This document shows positions 39,748-48,111 of a stretch of DNA of 64,000 bases, one piece after another (the first letter of the stretch is position 1; every line of letters begins with the position of its first letter). The DNA lies in assembly GCF_041431135.1 (NCBI RefSeq), contig NZ_CP107799.1:4836001-4900000 (forward strand), written 5' to 3'. This stretch comes from Streptomyces sp. NBC_00554. GTDB taxonomy: Bacteria; Actinomycetota; Actinomycetes; Streptomycetales; Streptomycetaceae. The notes under the pieces are model-generated. The model saw only the letters and a list, made by a program, of their open reading frames with translations, did no database searches and was not told where the DNA came from. A program made the position numbers and the translations under genes.

Positions 39748-40773
39748 TCACGTACGCGTGGCGGGGGCCGGGCCGACCAGTTCCGACAGCACGTCCTCCA
39801 TCGTGACGAACCCGAGCACCGCGCCCTTCTCACCGGTGACCGCGGCCAAATGGCTGCCCATGGCGCGCAGGGCGGTGAGGGTGTCGTCGAGCGGGGTGTC
39901 GATGCGGACCCGGGTGACGGGGTGCAGGGCGCTGCGCGGGAAGGGGCGGTCGCGGTCGGCGACGCCCAGGGTGTCCTTGATGTGCAGGTAGCCGAGCAGG
40001 GTGCCGTCCTCGCCGGTGACCGGGAAGCGGGAGAAGCCCGCCTCGGCGGCCGCCCGTTCGAGGCGCGCCGGGGTCACGGCGTGGTCCACGGTGCGCATCT
40101 TCGGCACCGGGACGAGGATCTCGCCGACCGGGCGGGTGCCCAGTTCCAGCGCGTCGCGCAGCCGCTCGCCGTCGGCTGGCGTGAGCAGTCCGGCCGCGCT
40201 GGAGTCCACGACCATGCGGGCGAGCTGGTCGTCGGTGAAGACCGACTCCACCTCGTCCTTCGGCTCCACGCGCATCAGCCTCAGCAGCACGTTGGCGAAG
40301 GCGTTGATGCCGAAGACCACCGGCTTCAGGGCCCGGGTGAGGGCGACCAGCGGCGGACCGAGGAACAGTGCCGTCGTCACGGGGGCGGCGAGTGCGATGT
40401 TCTTCGGGATCATCTCGCCGATCAGCATGTGCAGATACGTCGCCACGGTCAGCGCGATGACGAAGGCGATCGGGTGCACCAGGCCCTGCGGGATGTGCGC
40501 CGTCTCGAAGGCGGGCTCCAGCAGATGCGCGATCGCGGGCTCGGCGACCGCGCCGAGCACCAGCGAGGAGACGGTGATGCCGAGCTGGGCGGTGGCCATC
40601 ATCGCGGAGATGTGCCGCAGCCCCCACAGCGTCATCCGGGCACGCTTGTCGCCCTCCTGGGCGCGGGGTTCGATCTGACTGCGGCGTACGGAGATCAGGG
40701 CGAACTCCGCGCCGACGAAGAACGCGTTGGTCAGCAGGGTCAGGGCGCCGATGGCGAGCTGGACGACGGTCAT
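39748..40773 (-). CDS. CNNM/CorC family membrane protein (DUF21 plus CBS pair)
   Basis: ATG at 40773 overlaps the upstream gene's stop (ATGA). The 341-residue protein has a DUF21 transmembrane domain (about 1-190: LLTNAFFVGAEFALISVRRSQIE, LHMLIGEMIPKNIALA) and a CBS-domain pair (about 205-335: FTDDQLARM, VKMR-like VPKMRTVD, FSRFPVTGEDGTLLGYLHIKD, LGFVTMEDVLSELVG). It lacks the C-terminal CorC_HlyC domain. CNNM proteins act in magnesium or cation export. It is coupled to its longer paralogue upstream, and the two may form a heterodimer. Confidence 0.92.
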   Translation of the reverse strand: MTVVQLAIGALTLLTNAFFVGAEFALISVRRSQIEPRAQEGDKRARMTLWGLRHISAMMATAQLGITVSSLVLGAVAEPAIAHLLEPAFETAHIPQGLVHPIAFVIALTVATYLHMLIGEMIPKNIALAAPVTTALFLGPPLVALTRALKPVVFGINAFANVLLRLMRVEPKDEVESVFTDDQLARMVVDSSAAGLLTPADGERLRDALELGTRPVGEILVPVPKMRTVDHAVTPARLERAAAEAGFSRFPVTGEDGTLLGYLHIKDTLGVADRDRPFPRSALHPVTRVRIDTPLDDTLTALRAMGSHLAAVTGEKGAVLGFVTMEDVLSELVGPAPATRT

Positions 40774-42104
40774 CGGGCTTCCTCGGTGATCTGGTGCGGC
40801 ACGGTCACCGGTTCGGTGATGCGGACGCGGTCGGCGCGGTGGTGCTCGACGTCCAGCACGGTCAGCGCCCAGCCGCCGAGGTCGAGGGTGTCGCCCTCGA
40901 CGGGGATACGGGCGAGGCGCGTGGCGACGAGTCCGGCGACGGTCTCGTACGGCCCCTCGGGTGCGGTCAGTCCTATGCCGGTCAGCTCGTCGATCCGTAC
41001 GCCGCCGTCCGCCTCCCACACCGAACGGCCGTCGGCCGTGGCGGGCGCGGGCAGCAGGTCGGGGACCTCGACGGGGTCGTGCTCGTCGCGCACTTCGCCC
41101 ACGACCTCCTCGACGATGTCCTCCACCGTCGCCACGCCCGCCGTACCCCCGTACTCGTCGATGACGACGGCCATCGTGCGGCTCTCGCGCAGCCGCTCCA
41201 GGAGCCGGTCCGCGGGCAGGCTGTCGGGCACGAGCAGCGCGGCGGTGGCCAGCTCGGTGACCGGTGTGACGGCCCGCCTTGCGGGCTCCAGGGCCAGTAC
41301 GTCGCGGATGTGGACGGTGCCGACGACCTCGTCGAGGCTGTCGCGGTAGACCGGGAAGCGGGACAGGCCGGTGGCGTGGGTGAGGTTGGCGGCGTCGGCG
41401 GCCGTGGCGCGCGACTCGAGCGCGCGCACGTCCACCCGCGGGGTCATCACGTTCTCCGCCGTCAGCTCGCCCAAGTGCAGGGTGCGTACGAAGAGTTCGG
41501 CGGAGTCCGCCTCCAGCGCGCCCTCGGCGGCCGAGTGCTGGGCGAGCGCGACCAGTTCCTCGGGGCTGCGGGCGGAGGCCAGCTCCTCGGCGGGTTCCAT
41601 GCCGAAGCGGCGTACGACACGGTTCGCGGTGTTGTTGAGGTGGTGGATGAACGGCCCGAACGCGGCCGTGAACCCCCGCTGCGGGCCGGCCACCACCTTG
41701 GCGACCGCCAGCGGACGCGAGATGGCCCAGTTCTTCGGCACCAGCTCGCCCACCACCATCAGCACGACGGTGGAGACGACCACTCCCAGCACGGTCGCCA
41801 CGGAGGAGGCCGCGCCACCCAGGCCGACCGCCTCCAGCGGACCGCGCAACAGCGCGGCGAACGACGGCTCGGCGAGCATGCCGATCACCAACGAGGTGAC
41901 GGTGATGCCGAGTTGAGCGCCCGACAACTGCAGAGTCAGCCGCCGTACGGCCTTCAGCGCACCGTCCGCGCCCCGCTCCCCCGCCTCGGCGGCCCGCTCC
42001 AGATCACCCCGCTCGACGGTCGTCAAGGAGAACTCGGCCGCCACGAACACCGCACACGCGAGCGTGAGCAGCAGGGCCAGGAGCAACAGCAGAATCTCGG
42101 TCAC
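40770..42104 (-). CDS. CNNM/CorC family protein with full DUF21-CBS-CorC_HlyC architecture
   Basis: GTG at 42104; 444 residues. DUF21 domain (about 1-195: CAVFVAAEFSLTTVERGDLE, VVGELVPKNWAISRP), a CBS pair (about 215-340: VMTPRVDVRALE, LSRFPVYRDSLDEVVGTVHIRD, DEYGGTAGVATVEDIVEEVVGE) and a CorC_HlyC domain (about 355-440: WEADGGVRIDELTG, GGWALTVLDVEHHRADRVRI). The family transports or senses divalent cations at the plasma membrane. A -10-like TACACT lies only 7 nt before the GTG, so the transcript may be leaderless; no convincing -35 is seen. Confidence 0.93.
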   Translation of the reverse strand: MTEILLLLLALLLTLACAVFVAAEFSLTTVERGDLERAAEAGERGADGALKAVRRLTLQLSGAQLGITVTSLVIGMLAEPSFAALLRGPLEAVGLGGAASSVATVLGVVVSTVVLMVVGELVPKNWAISRPLAVAKVVAGPQRGFTAAFGPFIHHLNNTANRVVRRFGMEPAEELASARSPEELVALAQHSAAEGALEADSAELFVRTLHLGELTAENVMTPRVDVRALESRATAADAANLTHATGLSRFPVYRDSLDEVVGTVHIRDVLALEPARRAVTPVTELATAALLVPDSLPADRLLERLRESRTMAVVIDEYGGTAGVATVEDIVEEVVGEVRDEHDPVEVPDLLPAPATADGRSVWEADGGVRIDELTGIGLTAPEGPYETVAGLVATRLARIPVEGDTLDLGGWALTVLDVEHHRADRVRITEPVTVPHQITEEAR

Positions 42105-42425
42105 CCCACCCAGTGTAAAGGAATCGCAAAGTCACGGACCCGGCGGTACGGCCCGGGGCGCCCGCACCCGACGGGCACCCGAACGCTGCGCCCGAGGCAG
42201 GTCAATATCTGTGTCCGCGAAGTGAGAAATTGACGTGACGTGCGATGAGGGTTATTCGGCCGACAGGCGGAGCAGAGTTATTGAGAGCACATGGCCGATC
42301 GCAGCGTGCTACTGTCGATCTCAGTTGCAGTTGTGGTCCCCAGAAAAATCCTGCGGGGTAATCATCACAGCGACTCGGAGTGCACACAGTGTGAACTCCG
42401 ACGCACCCCCCGAAGGAGATTCAAC
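42105..42425. other. Cold-shock promoter and leader region, 321 bp
   Basis: No gene is seen. The right part is AT-richer than average and must include the csp promoter and leader. It holds an inverted repeat next to the csp ribosome site (42376-42400). Confidence 0.55.
42376..42400 (+). promoter_or_regulatory. Leader hairpin just upstream of the csp ribosome site
   Basis: CGGAGTGCACAC pairs with GTGTGAACTCCG (one mismatch) around a single A. It ends about 11 nt before GAAGGAG. A real loop would open the central pairs. It is a candidate cold-responsive leader structure. Confidence 0.55.
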
Positions 42426-42629
42426 ATGGCTGCCGGTACCGTTAAGTGGTTCAACGCGGAAAAGGGCTTCGGCTTCATCGAGCAGGACGGCGGCGGCGCT
42501 GACGTCTTCGCCCACTACTCGAACATTGCCGCCCAGGGCTTCCGCGAGCTCCAGGAGGGCCAGAAGGTGACCTTCGACATCGCGCAGGGCCAGAAGGGCC
42601 CGACGGCCGAGAACATCGTTCCCGCCTGA
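42426..42629 (+). CDS. Cold-shock protein (CspA family)
   Basis: ATG at 42426 after GAAGGAGATTCAAC. The 67-residue protein is a canonical single cold-shock domain: [30 protein letters not shown] carries RNP1 (KGFGFI) and RNP2 (VFAHY), and the C-terminus ends [10 protein letters not shown]. Such proteins bind single-stranded RNA and DNA and melt secondary structure. It precedes a DEAD-box helicase gene, another RNA-unwinding factor, and its leader has a hairpin beside the ribosome site. A strong terminator follows, so the helicase probably has its own promoter. Confidence 0.97.
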   Translation: MAAGTVKWFNAEKGFGFIEQDGGGADVFAHYSNIAAQGFRELQEGQKVTFDIAQGQKGPTAENIVPA

Positions 42630-42647
42630 CGCTGACGCTTACTTCGC

Positions 42648-42683
42648 AGCTGGGGCCCGCACCTTGGGGTGCGGGCCCCAGCT
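42648..42683 (+). terminator. Terminator after the csp gene
   Basis: Sixteen-base perfect arms (AGCTGGGGCCCGCACC / GGTGCGGGCCCCAGCT) with a TTGG loop, 18 bp after the stop codon. Confidence 0.93.
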
Positions 42684-42875
42684 TGCTGCATTCCAGGACG
42701 CGGACGCGATGAATCACCAAAGCCGTCCGCATGGAATTCCCGAGATCACTGCCGGGATCGCGCCGATTTCCTCGGTGCCGCATCCCGCGAGTATTTACCG
42801 CCGACCGAATCCGACCGATTCGGTTCAGCATTTTCATCGGCCCGTTCTTGCGATTCTCTGCGCTGCTCATTTGCT

Positions 42876-42917
42876 GCGGGAATTCCTTGATACGCGCCAT
42901 ATCAAGGAAGGTTCCGC
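42876..42917 (+). promoter_or_regulatory. Hairpin enclosing the helicase ribosome-binding site
   Basis: GCGGGAATTCCTTGATA pairs with TATCAAGGAAGGTTCCGC across a 7-nt loop; the inner CCTTGATA/TATCAAGG stem is perfect and the outer part has small bulges. The right strand contains AAGGAAGG (42904-42911) and ends at the base before ATG. The Shine-Dalgarno is therefore sequestered when the stem forms. Confidence 0.75.
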
Positions 42918-44447
42918 ATGAACCGCGACCGCACACGCAGCCGCTCGAACGAGCGTTTCACCCGCACCCGCACCGGAGGTTCCGGCAGTTCCGGCGGCTC
43001 CGGCTCCGGCGGATACGGCTCCGGAGGCTCCGGCTCGAGCAGGGGCGGCCGCTCCGGCGCTCCGAGCCGCAGCTCGGGTTACGGACGCCGGCCGGCCGCG
43101 CCGCAGGGCGAGTTCGCCCTGCCGGAGACGATCACCCCGGCGCTTCCCGCCGTCGAGGCGTTCGCCGATCTCGAGATGCCGGCGGCGTTGCTGGCCGAGC
43201 TCGGCAGGCAGGGCGTGACCGAGCCGTTCCCGATCCAGGGGGCGACCCTGCCGAACTCCCTCGCGGGCCGTGACGTACTCGGCCGCGGCCGCACCGGTTC
43301 GGGCAAGACCCTCGCCTTCGGCCTCGCGCTCCTTGCCCGTACGGCCGGTCAGCGCGCCGAGCCGCGCCAGCCGCTGGCCCTCGTGCTCGTCCCCACCCGC
43401 GAGCTCGCCCAGCAGGTCACCGACGCGCTCACCCCGTACGCCCGCGCCGTGCGGCTGCGGCTGACTACCGTCGTCGGCGGAATGTCGATCGGCAGGCAGG
43501 CCGGTGCGCTGCGGGGCGGGGCCGAGGTCGTCGTCGCGACGCCGGGCCGGCTCAAGGACCTCATCGACCGTGGTGAGTGCCGGCTGAACCAGGTCGCCAT
43601 CACCGTCCTCGACGAGGCCGACCAGATGGCCGACATGGGCTTCATGCCCCAGGTCACCGCGCTGCTCGACCAGGTGCGCCCCGAGGGGCAGCGGATGCTC
43701 TTCTCCGCCACCCTGGACCGCAACGTCGACCTGCTGGTCCGGCGCTACCTGACCGACCCGGTGGTCCACTCCGTCGACCCGTCCAAGGGCGCGGTCACCA
43801 CGATGGAGCACCACGTCCTGCACGTGCACGGCGCGGACAAGAACCGGACGACCACCGAGATCGCGGCGCGCGAGGGCCGGGTCCTCATGTTCCTGGACAC
43901 CAAGCACGCGGTGGACCGGCTGACCGAGCACCTGCTGAGCAGCGGTGTCCGCGCCGCCGCCCTGCACGGCGGCAAGTCCCAGCCGCAGCGCACGCGGACC
44001 CTGGCCCAGTTCAAGACCGGACACGTCACGGTGCTGGTGGCCACCAACGTCGCCGCCCGAGGCATCCATGTCGACAACCTCGACCTGGTCGTCAACGTGG
44101 ATCCGCCCACCGACCCCAAGGACTACCTGCACCGCGGCGGACGTACGGCCCGCGCCGGCGAGTCGGGCAGCGTCGTCACCCTGGTGACGCCCAACCAGCG
44201 CCGCGAGATGACCCGGCTCATGGTCGCCGCCGGAATCACCCCGCAGAACACCCAAGTACGTTCGGGTGAGGCGGAGCTGAGCCGTATCACGGGCGCCCAG
44301 GCCCCCTCGGGCATCCCGGTCGTCATCAAGGCGCCGGTCGTGGAGCGGCCCCGGCGCTCCGCATCCTCGTCGTCCTCGTCGTCCTCGTCCCGCGGACGTC
44401 GCGGTCGCACCGGGCCCCGGCGGCCCGCCGTCAACCCGGCGGCATAG
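42918..44447 (+). CDS. DEAD-box RNA helicase
   Basis: ATG at 42918. The 509-residue protein has a Gly/Ser/Arg-rich N-terminal tail (about 1-62, GGSGSSGGSGSGGYGSGG), then both helicase domains: Q-motif PFPIQ, Walker A GRTGSGKT (about 124-131), PTRELAQ, TPGRL, Walker B VLDEADQM (about 231-234), SAT, ARGIH and motif VI HRGGRTARAG. The C-terminus is a Ser run followed by Arg-rich sequence, typical of RNA-binding tails. Family knowledge: such helicases remodel RNA duplexes in the cold. It follows a csp gene, and its ribosome site lies within a leader hairpin. Confidence 0.96.
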   Translation: MNRDRTRSRSNERFTRTRTGGSGSSGGSGSGGYGSGGSGSSRGGRSGAPSRSSGYGRRPAAPQGEFALPETITPALPAVEAFADLEMPAALLAELGRQGVTEPFPIQGATLPNSLAGRDVLGRGRTGSGKTLAFGLALLARTAGQRAEPRQPLALVLVPTRELAQQVTDALTPYARAVRLRLTTVVGGMSIGRQAGALRGGAEVVVATPGRLKDLIDRGECRLNQVAITVLDEADQMADMGFMPQVTALLDQVRPEGQRMLFSATLDRNVDLLVRRYLTDPVVHSVDPSKGAVTTMEHHVLHVHGADKNRTTTEIAAREGRVLMFLDTKHAVDRLTEHLLSSGVRAAALHGGKSQPQRTRTLAQFKTGHVTVLVATNVAARGIHVDNLDLVVNVDPPTDPKDYLHRGGRTARAGESGSVVTLVTPNQRREMTRLMVAAGITPQNTQVRSGEAELSRITGAQAPSGIPVVIKAPVVERPRRSASSSSSSSSSRGRRGRTGPRRPAVNPAA

Positions 44448-44518
44448 CAGCGCCGGTGAAATCCCGGTCAGCAGCAGCCCGTTGTCCCCTCCCCCTCCTC
44501 CCTCCCCTGTGAGGCATC

Positions 44519-44845
44519 ATGCGCTGTGTCATCGCCCGCTTCCCGTTCGACCTCACGAAGAGCGGGGTGCTGGACACGATGAAGGGTGTCAAGCCCGAGC
44601 CGATCACGGGTGAGTCCGTGATCATCGGCCGCTGCCACTACCCCGTCAAGCAAGTGGGCGAGGTCATCACCCGGCAGGACCGCCGCGACTTCACCGCCGG
44701 GGAGGTCACCCGGGCCATGGCCCGCCTCGGCTTCACCTGCCGCAACGACCATGCGCTCGCGCCGGCCGCACCGCCCGCGCCCGCCCTCACACCGCTCCAG
44801 AACGCGTCGGCGATGCTCGGCAGCTCCGCGCCCCTGGAAGTCTGA
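44519..44845 (+). CDS. SCO5918-like small protein
   Basis: ATG at 44519; the ribosome site GTGAGG is weak. The 108-residue protein begins MRCVIARFPFDLTKSGVL and has GESVIIGRCHYPVKQVGEVITRQDRRDFTAGEVTRAMARLGFTC, a pattern I recall as SCO5918 family, placed beside a DEAD-box helicase in Streptomyces. The C-terminus is Ala/Pro-rich. Function is unknown; the position after the helicase, 71 bp away, suggests a role in cold response or RNA metabolism. Two hairpins follow the stop codon. Confidence 0.85.
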   Translation: MRCVIARFPFDLTKSGVLDTMKGVKPEPITGESVIIGRCHYPVKQVGEVITRQDRRDFTAGEVTRAMARLGFTCRNDHALAPAAPPAPALTPLQNASAMLGSSAPLEV

Positions 44846-44851
44846 GGAAGA

Positions 44852-44867
44852 GCCGGCGAAAGCCGGC
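44852..44867 (+). other. Short hairpin GCCGGC-gaaa-GCCGGC
   Basis: A 6-bp perfect stem with a GAAA tetraloop lies 6 nt after the stop codon of the SCO5918-like gene. It may stabilise the transcript end. Confidence 0.5.
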
Positions 44868-44897
44868 ACACCAGTACGCCGCCCCACCAGTACAGCC

Positions 44898-44935
44898 ATG
44901 AGGGCCCTGCCGACGCGCGTCGGCAGGGCCCTCAT
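44898..44935 (+). terminator. Perfect 38-bp palindromic terminator
   Basis: ATGAGGGCCCTGCCGACGC is followed at once by its exact complement (19-bp arms, no spacer) and then CGCGTTTT. It closes the helicase-SCO5918 unit. Confidence 0.9.
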
Positions 44936-45111
44936 CGCGTTTTCGACGGGTACTCGCCGCCACGCCTCCCACTCCCTGGGACCGCAGAATATTTACGCCT
45001 CTAGGGCTCTGAAATCTATGCTCGCCAGAGTAGACATTGGTTGGTGTCGTGGCTAAGGTTTCTTTCATAGCCAAGTGATCGACTCAGTGGAAGGACGGAG
45101 GAGCAGACGCC

Positions 45112-45348
45112 ATCGGATCGCCCGGACCGAGCAGTTTGCGGCCCGGGTACCGCAAGACCCCGGAATGGAAGGTGGTCCCCGGTCAAGCATCCGCGATCCT
45201 CGCAGTCCCGTCCTTCTCACAGGCCGGGCAGCGGAAACAGAAGGTCGGCGCAGCAGTAGAGCCGGCCGATGGTGTTGAATTTCCTTCGGGGCCCTGGTGC
45301 CGTACGGCGCCAGGGCCCCTCGACGCGTTGCACATCGAGGTGAAATGA
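45112..45348 (+). CDS. Possible small gene with ATC start, coupled to the MerR-like gene
   Basis: GGAGGAG (45097-45103) stands 8 nt before an ATC from which 78 codons stay open. The stop TGA overlaps the MerR ATG as ATGA. The first canonical start in frame, a TTG at 45136, has no ribosome site. The predicted peptide (ending [13 protein letters not shown]) matches nothing I know and has mixed codon bias. ATC starts are rare in bacteria; the best-known case is infC. Either this is a coupling ORF or the GGAGGAG is chance. A ten-codon frame at 45049-45078 (GTG to TGA) lies just upstream. Confidence 0.3.
   Translation: MGSPGPSSLRPGYRKTPEWKVVPGQASAILAVPSFSQAGQRKQKVGAAVEPADGVEFPSGPWCRTAPGPLDALHIEVK
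45288..45319 (+). promoter_or_regulatory. Hairpin in the leader of the MerR-like gene
   Basis: GGGGCCCTGGTGCC pairs with GGCGCCAGGGCCCC (one mismatch) with a GTAC loop, 25 bp before the ATG. It could be an attenuator or a terminator of an upstream leader RNA. Confidence 0.6.
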
Positions 45349-45683
45349 CAGCAGATACCCCGCTCAGTGGCCGTCTGGACGACGACGACTACCCCGCGTA
45401 CACGATGGGCCGGGCCGCCGAGATGCTCGGCGCCACGCCCGGCTTCCTCCGGGCCATCGGCGAAGCCAGGCTGATCACTCCGCTCCGCTCCGAGGGCGGG
45501 CACCGGCGGTACTCCCGCTACCAGCTGCGGATCGCCGCGCGCGCCCGCGAGCTGGTCGACAAGGGAACCCCCGTCGAGGCCGCCTGCCGCATCGTCATCC
45601 TCGAGGACCAGCTCGAGGAAGCACAGCGCATCAACGCCGAGTACCGCCGCGCCGCGAAGGAATCGTCCAACGGTTCCAGCTGA
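45345..45683 (+). CDS. MerR-like helix-turn-helix regulator, short form
   Basis: ATG at 45345 after GAGGTGAA. The 112-residue protein has a MerR-type winged helix ([43 protein letters not shown], about 20-65) and a short coiled-coil helix ([23 protein letters not shown]-like, about 85-105). There is no ligand-binding domain, as in BldC-like or phage-type regulators. It follows the cold-shock/helicase/SCO5918 group after a ~400-bp leader with a hairpin. Its target is unknown. Confidence 0.87.
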   Translation: MTADTPLSGRLDDDDYPAYTMGRAAEMLGATPGFLRAIGEARLITPLRSEGGHRRYSRYQLRIAARARELVDKGTPVEAACRIVILEDQLEEAQRINAEYRRAAKESSNGSS

Positions 45684-45749
45684 GCGCCGGATCGCGGACC
45701 CGCCGGCTCTGAGCGGTCCGCCTGGGCGACGACATCTCAGGGCTCCTGA

Positions 45750-46415
45750 TCAGCTGTCGAGGTCGTCCGCGTAGTGCCGGAACCCGTGCCGCTCCTTGTG
45801 GATGCCCCACAGGGTGTCCGCGAGCACCGCGGGGTCCTTCCTGTCGTGGCCCGAGATGATCGCGCCCGGGATGACGAGCTGCGCCACATGGATGCCGTCG
45901 CCTGCGAGCGTGTCGTGCAGCAGGTGGCCGTAGGCGCTCTCCGCCGCGAAGGCGATCGAGGTGCCTGCCCGGTCGGGGTGCGGGACCACGGCGGTGCCGC
46001 CGTTCACCAGGAGGATGGTGCCGCGGCGCAGCGACCGCATGGAGGGCAGCACCTGGCGGACGGCCGTGGCGGGTCCGTACAGGGAGAACTCGATCGGGCC
46101 CACGAGATCGGCGGGGGCCGTATCAAGGACCGGCCGCATGAAGTCCCGGTGCGGGATGGGGCTGTACTGCAGGATCTCGATCGGGCCCAGCGTCGCGGCC
46201 GCGGCGTCCAGGGCCGCTTCCAGGGCTTTCGGATCGCGTACGTCGGCGGCGAAACCGCGCGCCGTGATGCCGGCGCCGGTCAGGCCGGCGGCGAGGGCGT
46301 CGACGCGTTCACGGTCGCGCGAGACGAGGGCGACGTCGTGGCCCTCCCGTCCGAACCGCCGCGCCACGGCGGCTCCGAGACCGGGGCCCGCCCCGATGAT
46401 GGCGATGGTGGTCAT
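45750..46415 (-). CDS. SDR-fold protein lacking the YxxxK catalytic pair
   Basis: ATG at 46415 after GAAGGAAGTCC. The 221-residue protein has an NAD(P)-binding start (IAIIGAGPGLGAAVARRFGREGHDVALVSRD) and SDR strands (GFAADVRDPKALEAAL, GTILLVNGGTAVV). Where classical SDRs have Ser and Tyr-xxx-Lys, this one reads NGGTAVV and SAYGHLLHDTL: Tyr is present but Lys is replaced by Leu. It may be a binder or have an altered mechanism. It lies 56 bp downstream of a cupin gene on the same strand, a probable two-gene operon. Confidence 0.85.
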   Translation of the reverse strand: MTTIAIIGAGPGLGAAVARRFGREGHDVALVSRDRERVDALAAGLTGAGITARGFAADVRDPKALEAALDAAAATLGPIEILQYSPIPHRDFMRPVLDTAPADLVGPIEFSLYGPATAVRQVLPSMRSLRRGTILLVNGGTAVVPHPDRAGTSIAFAAESAYGHLLHDTLAGDGIHVAQLVIPGAIISGHDRKDPAVLADTLWGIHKERHGFRHYADDLDS

Positions 46416-46471
46416 GGACTTCCTTCGGTGGCCGGGGGCGTGACGTACTTGTTCGTTCCGGGTCCGGCCGC

Positions 46472-46885
46472 TCAGCGGGTACTGCTGCGCGGAGCGCTGT
46501 ACACCTCGTCGCTGACCTTCTCGAGCCACTCGGTCTCGGGGCTGCCGTCGCCGAGGCCCTCCCACATGGCGAGGTGCTCCATGAAGCGGTCCGGAGCGGC
46601 ACCGTGCCAGTGCTCCTCACCGGCCGGGGTGTGGATGGTGTCGCCGGGGTGGGCCTCGATGACCGTGCCGTCGCGGGTACCGATCAGCGCGGTCCCGGAG
46701 ACGATGTGCAGGGTCTGACCGAGGGCGTGCGAGTGCCAGTCGGTACGGGCGCAGGGCGAGAAGCGCACCATGTTGGCGCGCATCCGGGACGGTTCCTGGC
46801 CCGCGTAGATGACGTCGAACCAGACGTCTCCGGTGAACCAGTCGGCAGGGGCCTTGGTGGTGGACTGCGGCTTGAGGATTTCCAC
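46472..46885 (-). CDS. Cupin-domain protein
   Basis: GTG at 46885 with AGGAG 9 nt upstream. The 137-residue protein has a single cupin barrel: SPCARTDWHSHALGQTLHIVSG supplies the first metal motif (H-x-H) and GDTIHTPAGEEHWHG the second His. The C-terminus is EWLEKVSDEVYSAPR. This matches small carboxymuconolactone-associated cupins of unknown reaction. It is divergent from the TauD dioxygenase gene and precedes the SDR gene. Confidence 0.9.
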   Translation of the reverse strand: MEILKPQSTTKAPADWFTGDVWFDVIYAGQEPSRMRANMVRFSPCARTDWHSHALGQTLHIVSGTALIGTRDGTVIEAHPGDTIHTPAGEEHWHGAAPDRFMEHLAMWEGLGDGSPETEWLEKVSDEVYSAPRSSTR

Positions 46886-47050
46886 GGGGGCTCTCCTGAG
46901 TGGGGGTCGGGCCGAACCTTCCTCTCACCCTACGGCCGCCCCTTGGCCTGCGCTTCCTCGCTTCGTGGGCGTCACACGCCCTGTCCTGAAGGCCTGGCGG
47001 CGGTCCATGATTCTTTCGACGGGGTCGGACTCACGGTCAACGGAGCGCAG

Positions 47051-48025
47051 ATGACGACAGATGACGGAGTCGAAGGCGTCGATGGTGTCGAAGGCGTCGA
47101 GGTGAAGCCGGTCGCGGGGCTGATCGGCGCGGAGATCACCGGGGTGGACCTGGCGGCCGGGCCGCTGGACGACGCGGTGGTCGCGGTGGTCCGGGCGGCT
47201 GTGCTGCGCTGGAAGGTGGTGTTCTTCCGGGGGCAGCGGCTGGATCACGCGGGCCATGTCGCGTTCGCGCGGCGGTTCGGTGAGCCGGTGACGCTGGGGA
47301 AGCGCGGCAGCGCGTCTCCGGAGGGGTTCCCGCAGGTGGAGACGACGGCCGACCGGCTGGAGCTGGGCGGCCGGTACGGCATGGACCACGCCGAGTGGCT
47401 GGAGCGGCGCCGCCACACCCTGCTGAGGGGCTGGCACTGCGACCACGGCGCCAGGATCGACCCGCCGGCCGCGACCATCCTGCGCGCCGAGACCGTACCC
47501 CCGTACGGCGGCGACACCACGTGGTCCAACCTGGCGGCGGCGTACGCGGGACTGTCGGAGCCGGTGCGGCGGTTCGTCGACGGGCTGCGCGCCGAGCACC
47601 GGCTCGGGGTCGGGTACCAGCCGCGGCCGGGCGACGACGCGTACCTGCGGCATCTGCTGGACCGGCAGGTCGCCTGCAGCCACCCCCTGGTGCGGGTGCA
47701 CCCGGAGACCGGTGAGCGCGTGCTGTTCGTCAACGGCTACTACGTCGAGCAGATCCAGGACGTGTCCCGCGCGGAGAGCCGCCTGTTGCTGGAGATGCTG
47801 CTCGAGCAGGCGGTCCGGCCCGAGTACACCGTCCGGTTCCGGTGGGAGCCGGGCAGCGTGGCGTTCTGGGACAACCGCGCCACCATCCACCTGGCCCCGA
47901 ACGACCTGGCCCACCTGGACTTCCCGCGCGTCATGCACCGCGTCATGCTCACCGGTGACGTCCCGGTCGGCGTGGACGGCAAGCCCTCCGAACCGATCGT
48001 CGGCACGGAGCCGGGGCGCTGGTGA
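47051..48025 (+). CDS. TauD/TfdA-family Fe(II)/2-oxoglutarate dioxygenase
   Basis: ATG at 47051 after GGAGCGCAG. The 324-residue protein opens with an acidic Asp-Gly-Val repeat (DDGVEGVDGVEGVEV). The TauD signature follows: GAEITGVDLAAG, VVFFRGQ, the iron motif WHCDHG (H-x-D), GGDTTWSNLAAAY, the distal His in WDNRATIHLAPND and the 2-oxoglutarate Arg in HRVML. Such enzymes hydroxylate sulfonates or related small acids. The substrate is unknown. The GNAT gene follows on the same strand. Confidence 0.92.
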   Translation: MTTDDGVEGVDGVEGVEVKPVAGLIGAEITGVDLAAGPLDDAVVAVVRAAVLRWKVVFFRGQRLDHAGHVAFARRFGEPVTLGKRGSASPEGFPQVETTADRLELGGRYGMDHAEWLERRRHTLLRGWHCDHGARIDPPAATILRAETVPPYGGDTTWSNLAAAYAGLSEPVRRFVDGLRAEHRLGVGYQPRPGDDAYLRHLLDRQVACSHPLVRVHPETGERVLFVNGYYVEQIQDVSRAESRLLLEMLLEQAVRPEYTVRFRWEPGSVAFWDNRATIHLAPNDLAHLDFPRVMHRVMLTGDVPVGVDGKPSEPIVGTEPGRW

Positions 48026-48111
48026 CGAGTGACCGTCCCGCGGCCGGGGGAGATCCCTTTCACGGAGGCCCCGTTGGCGAAGGCCCGTATGACAGTGACA
48101 GAGAGGCCCGT

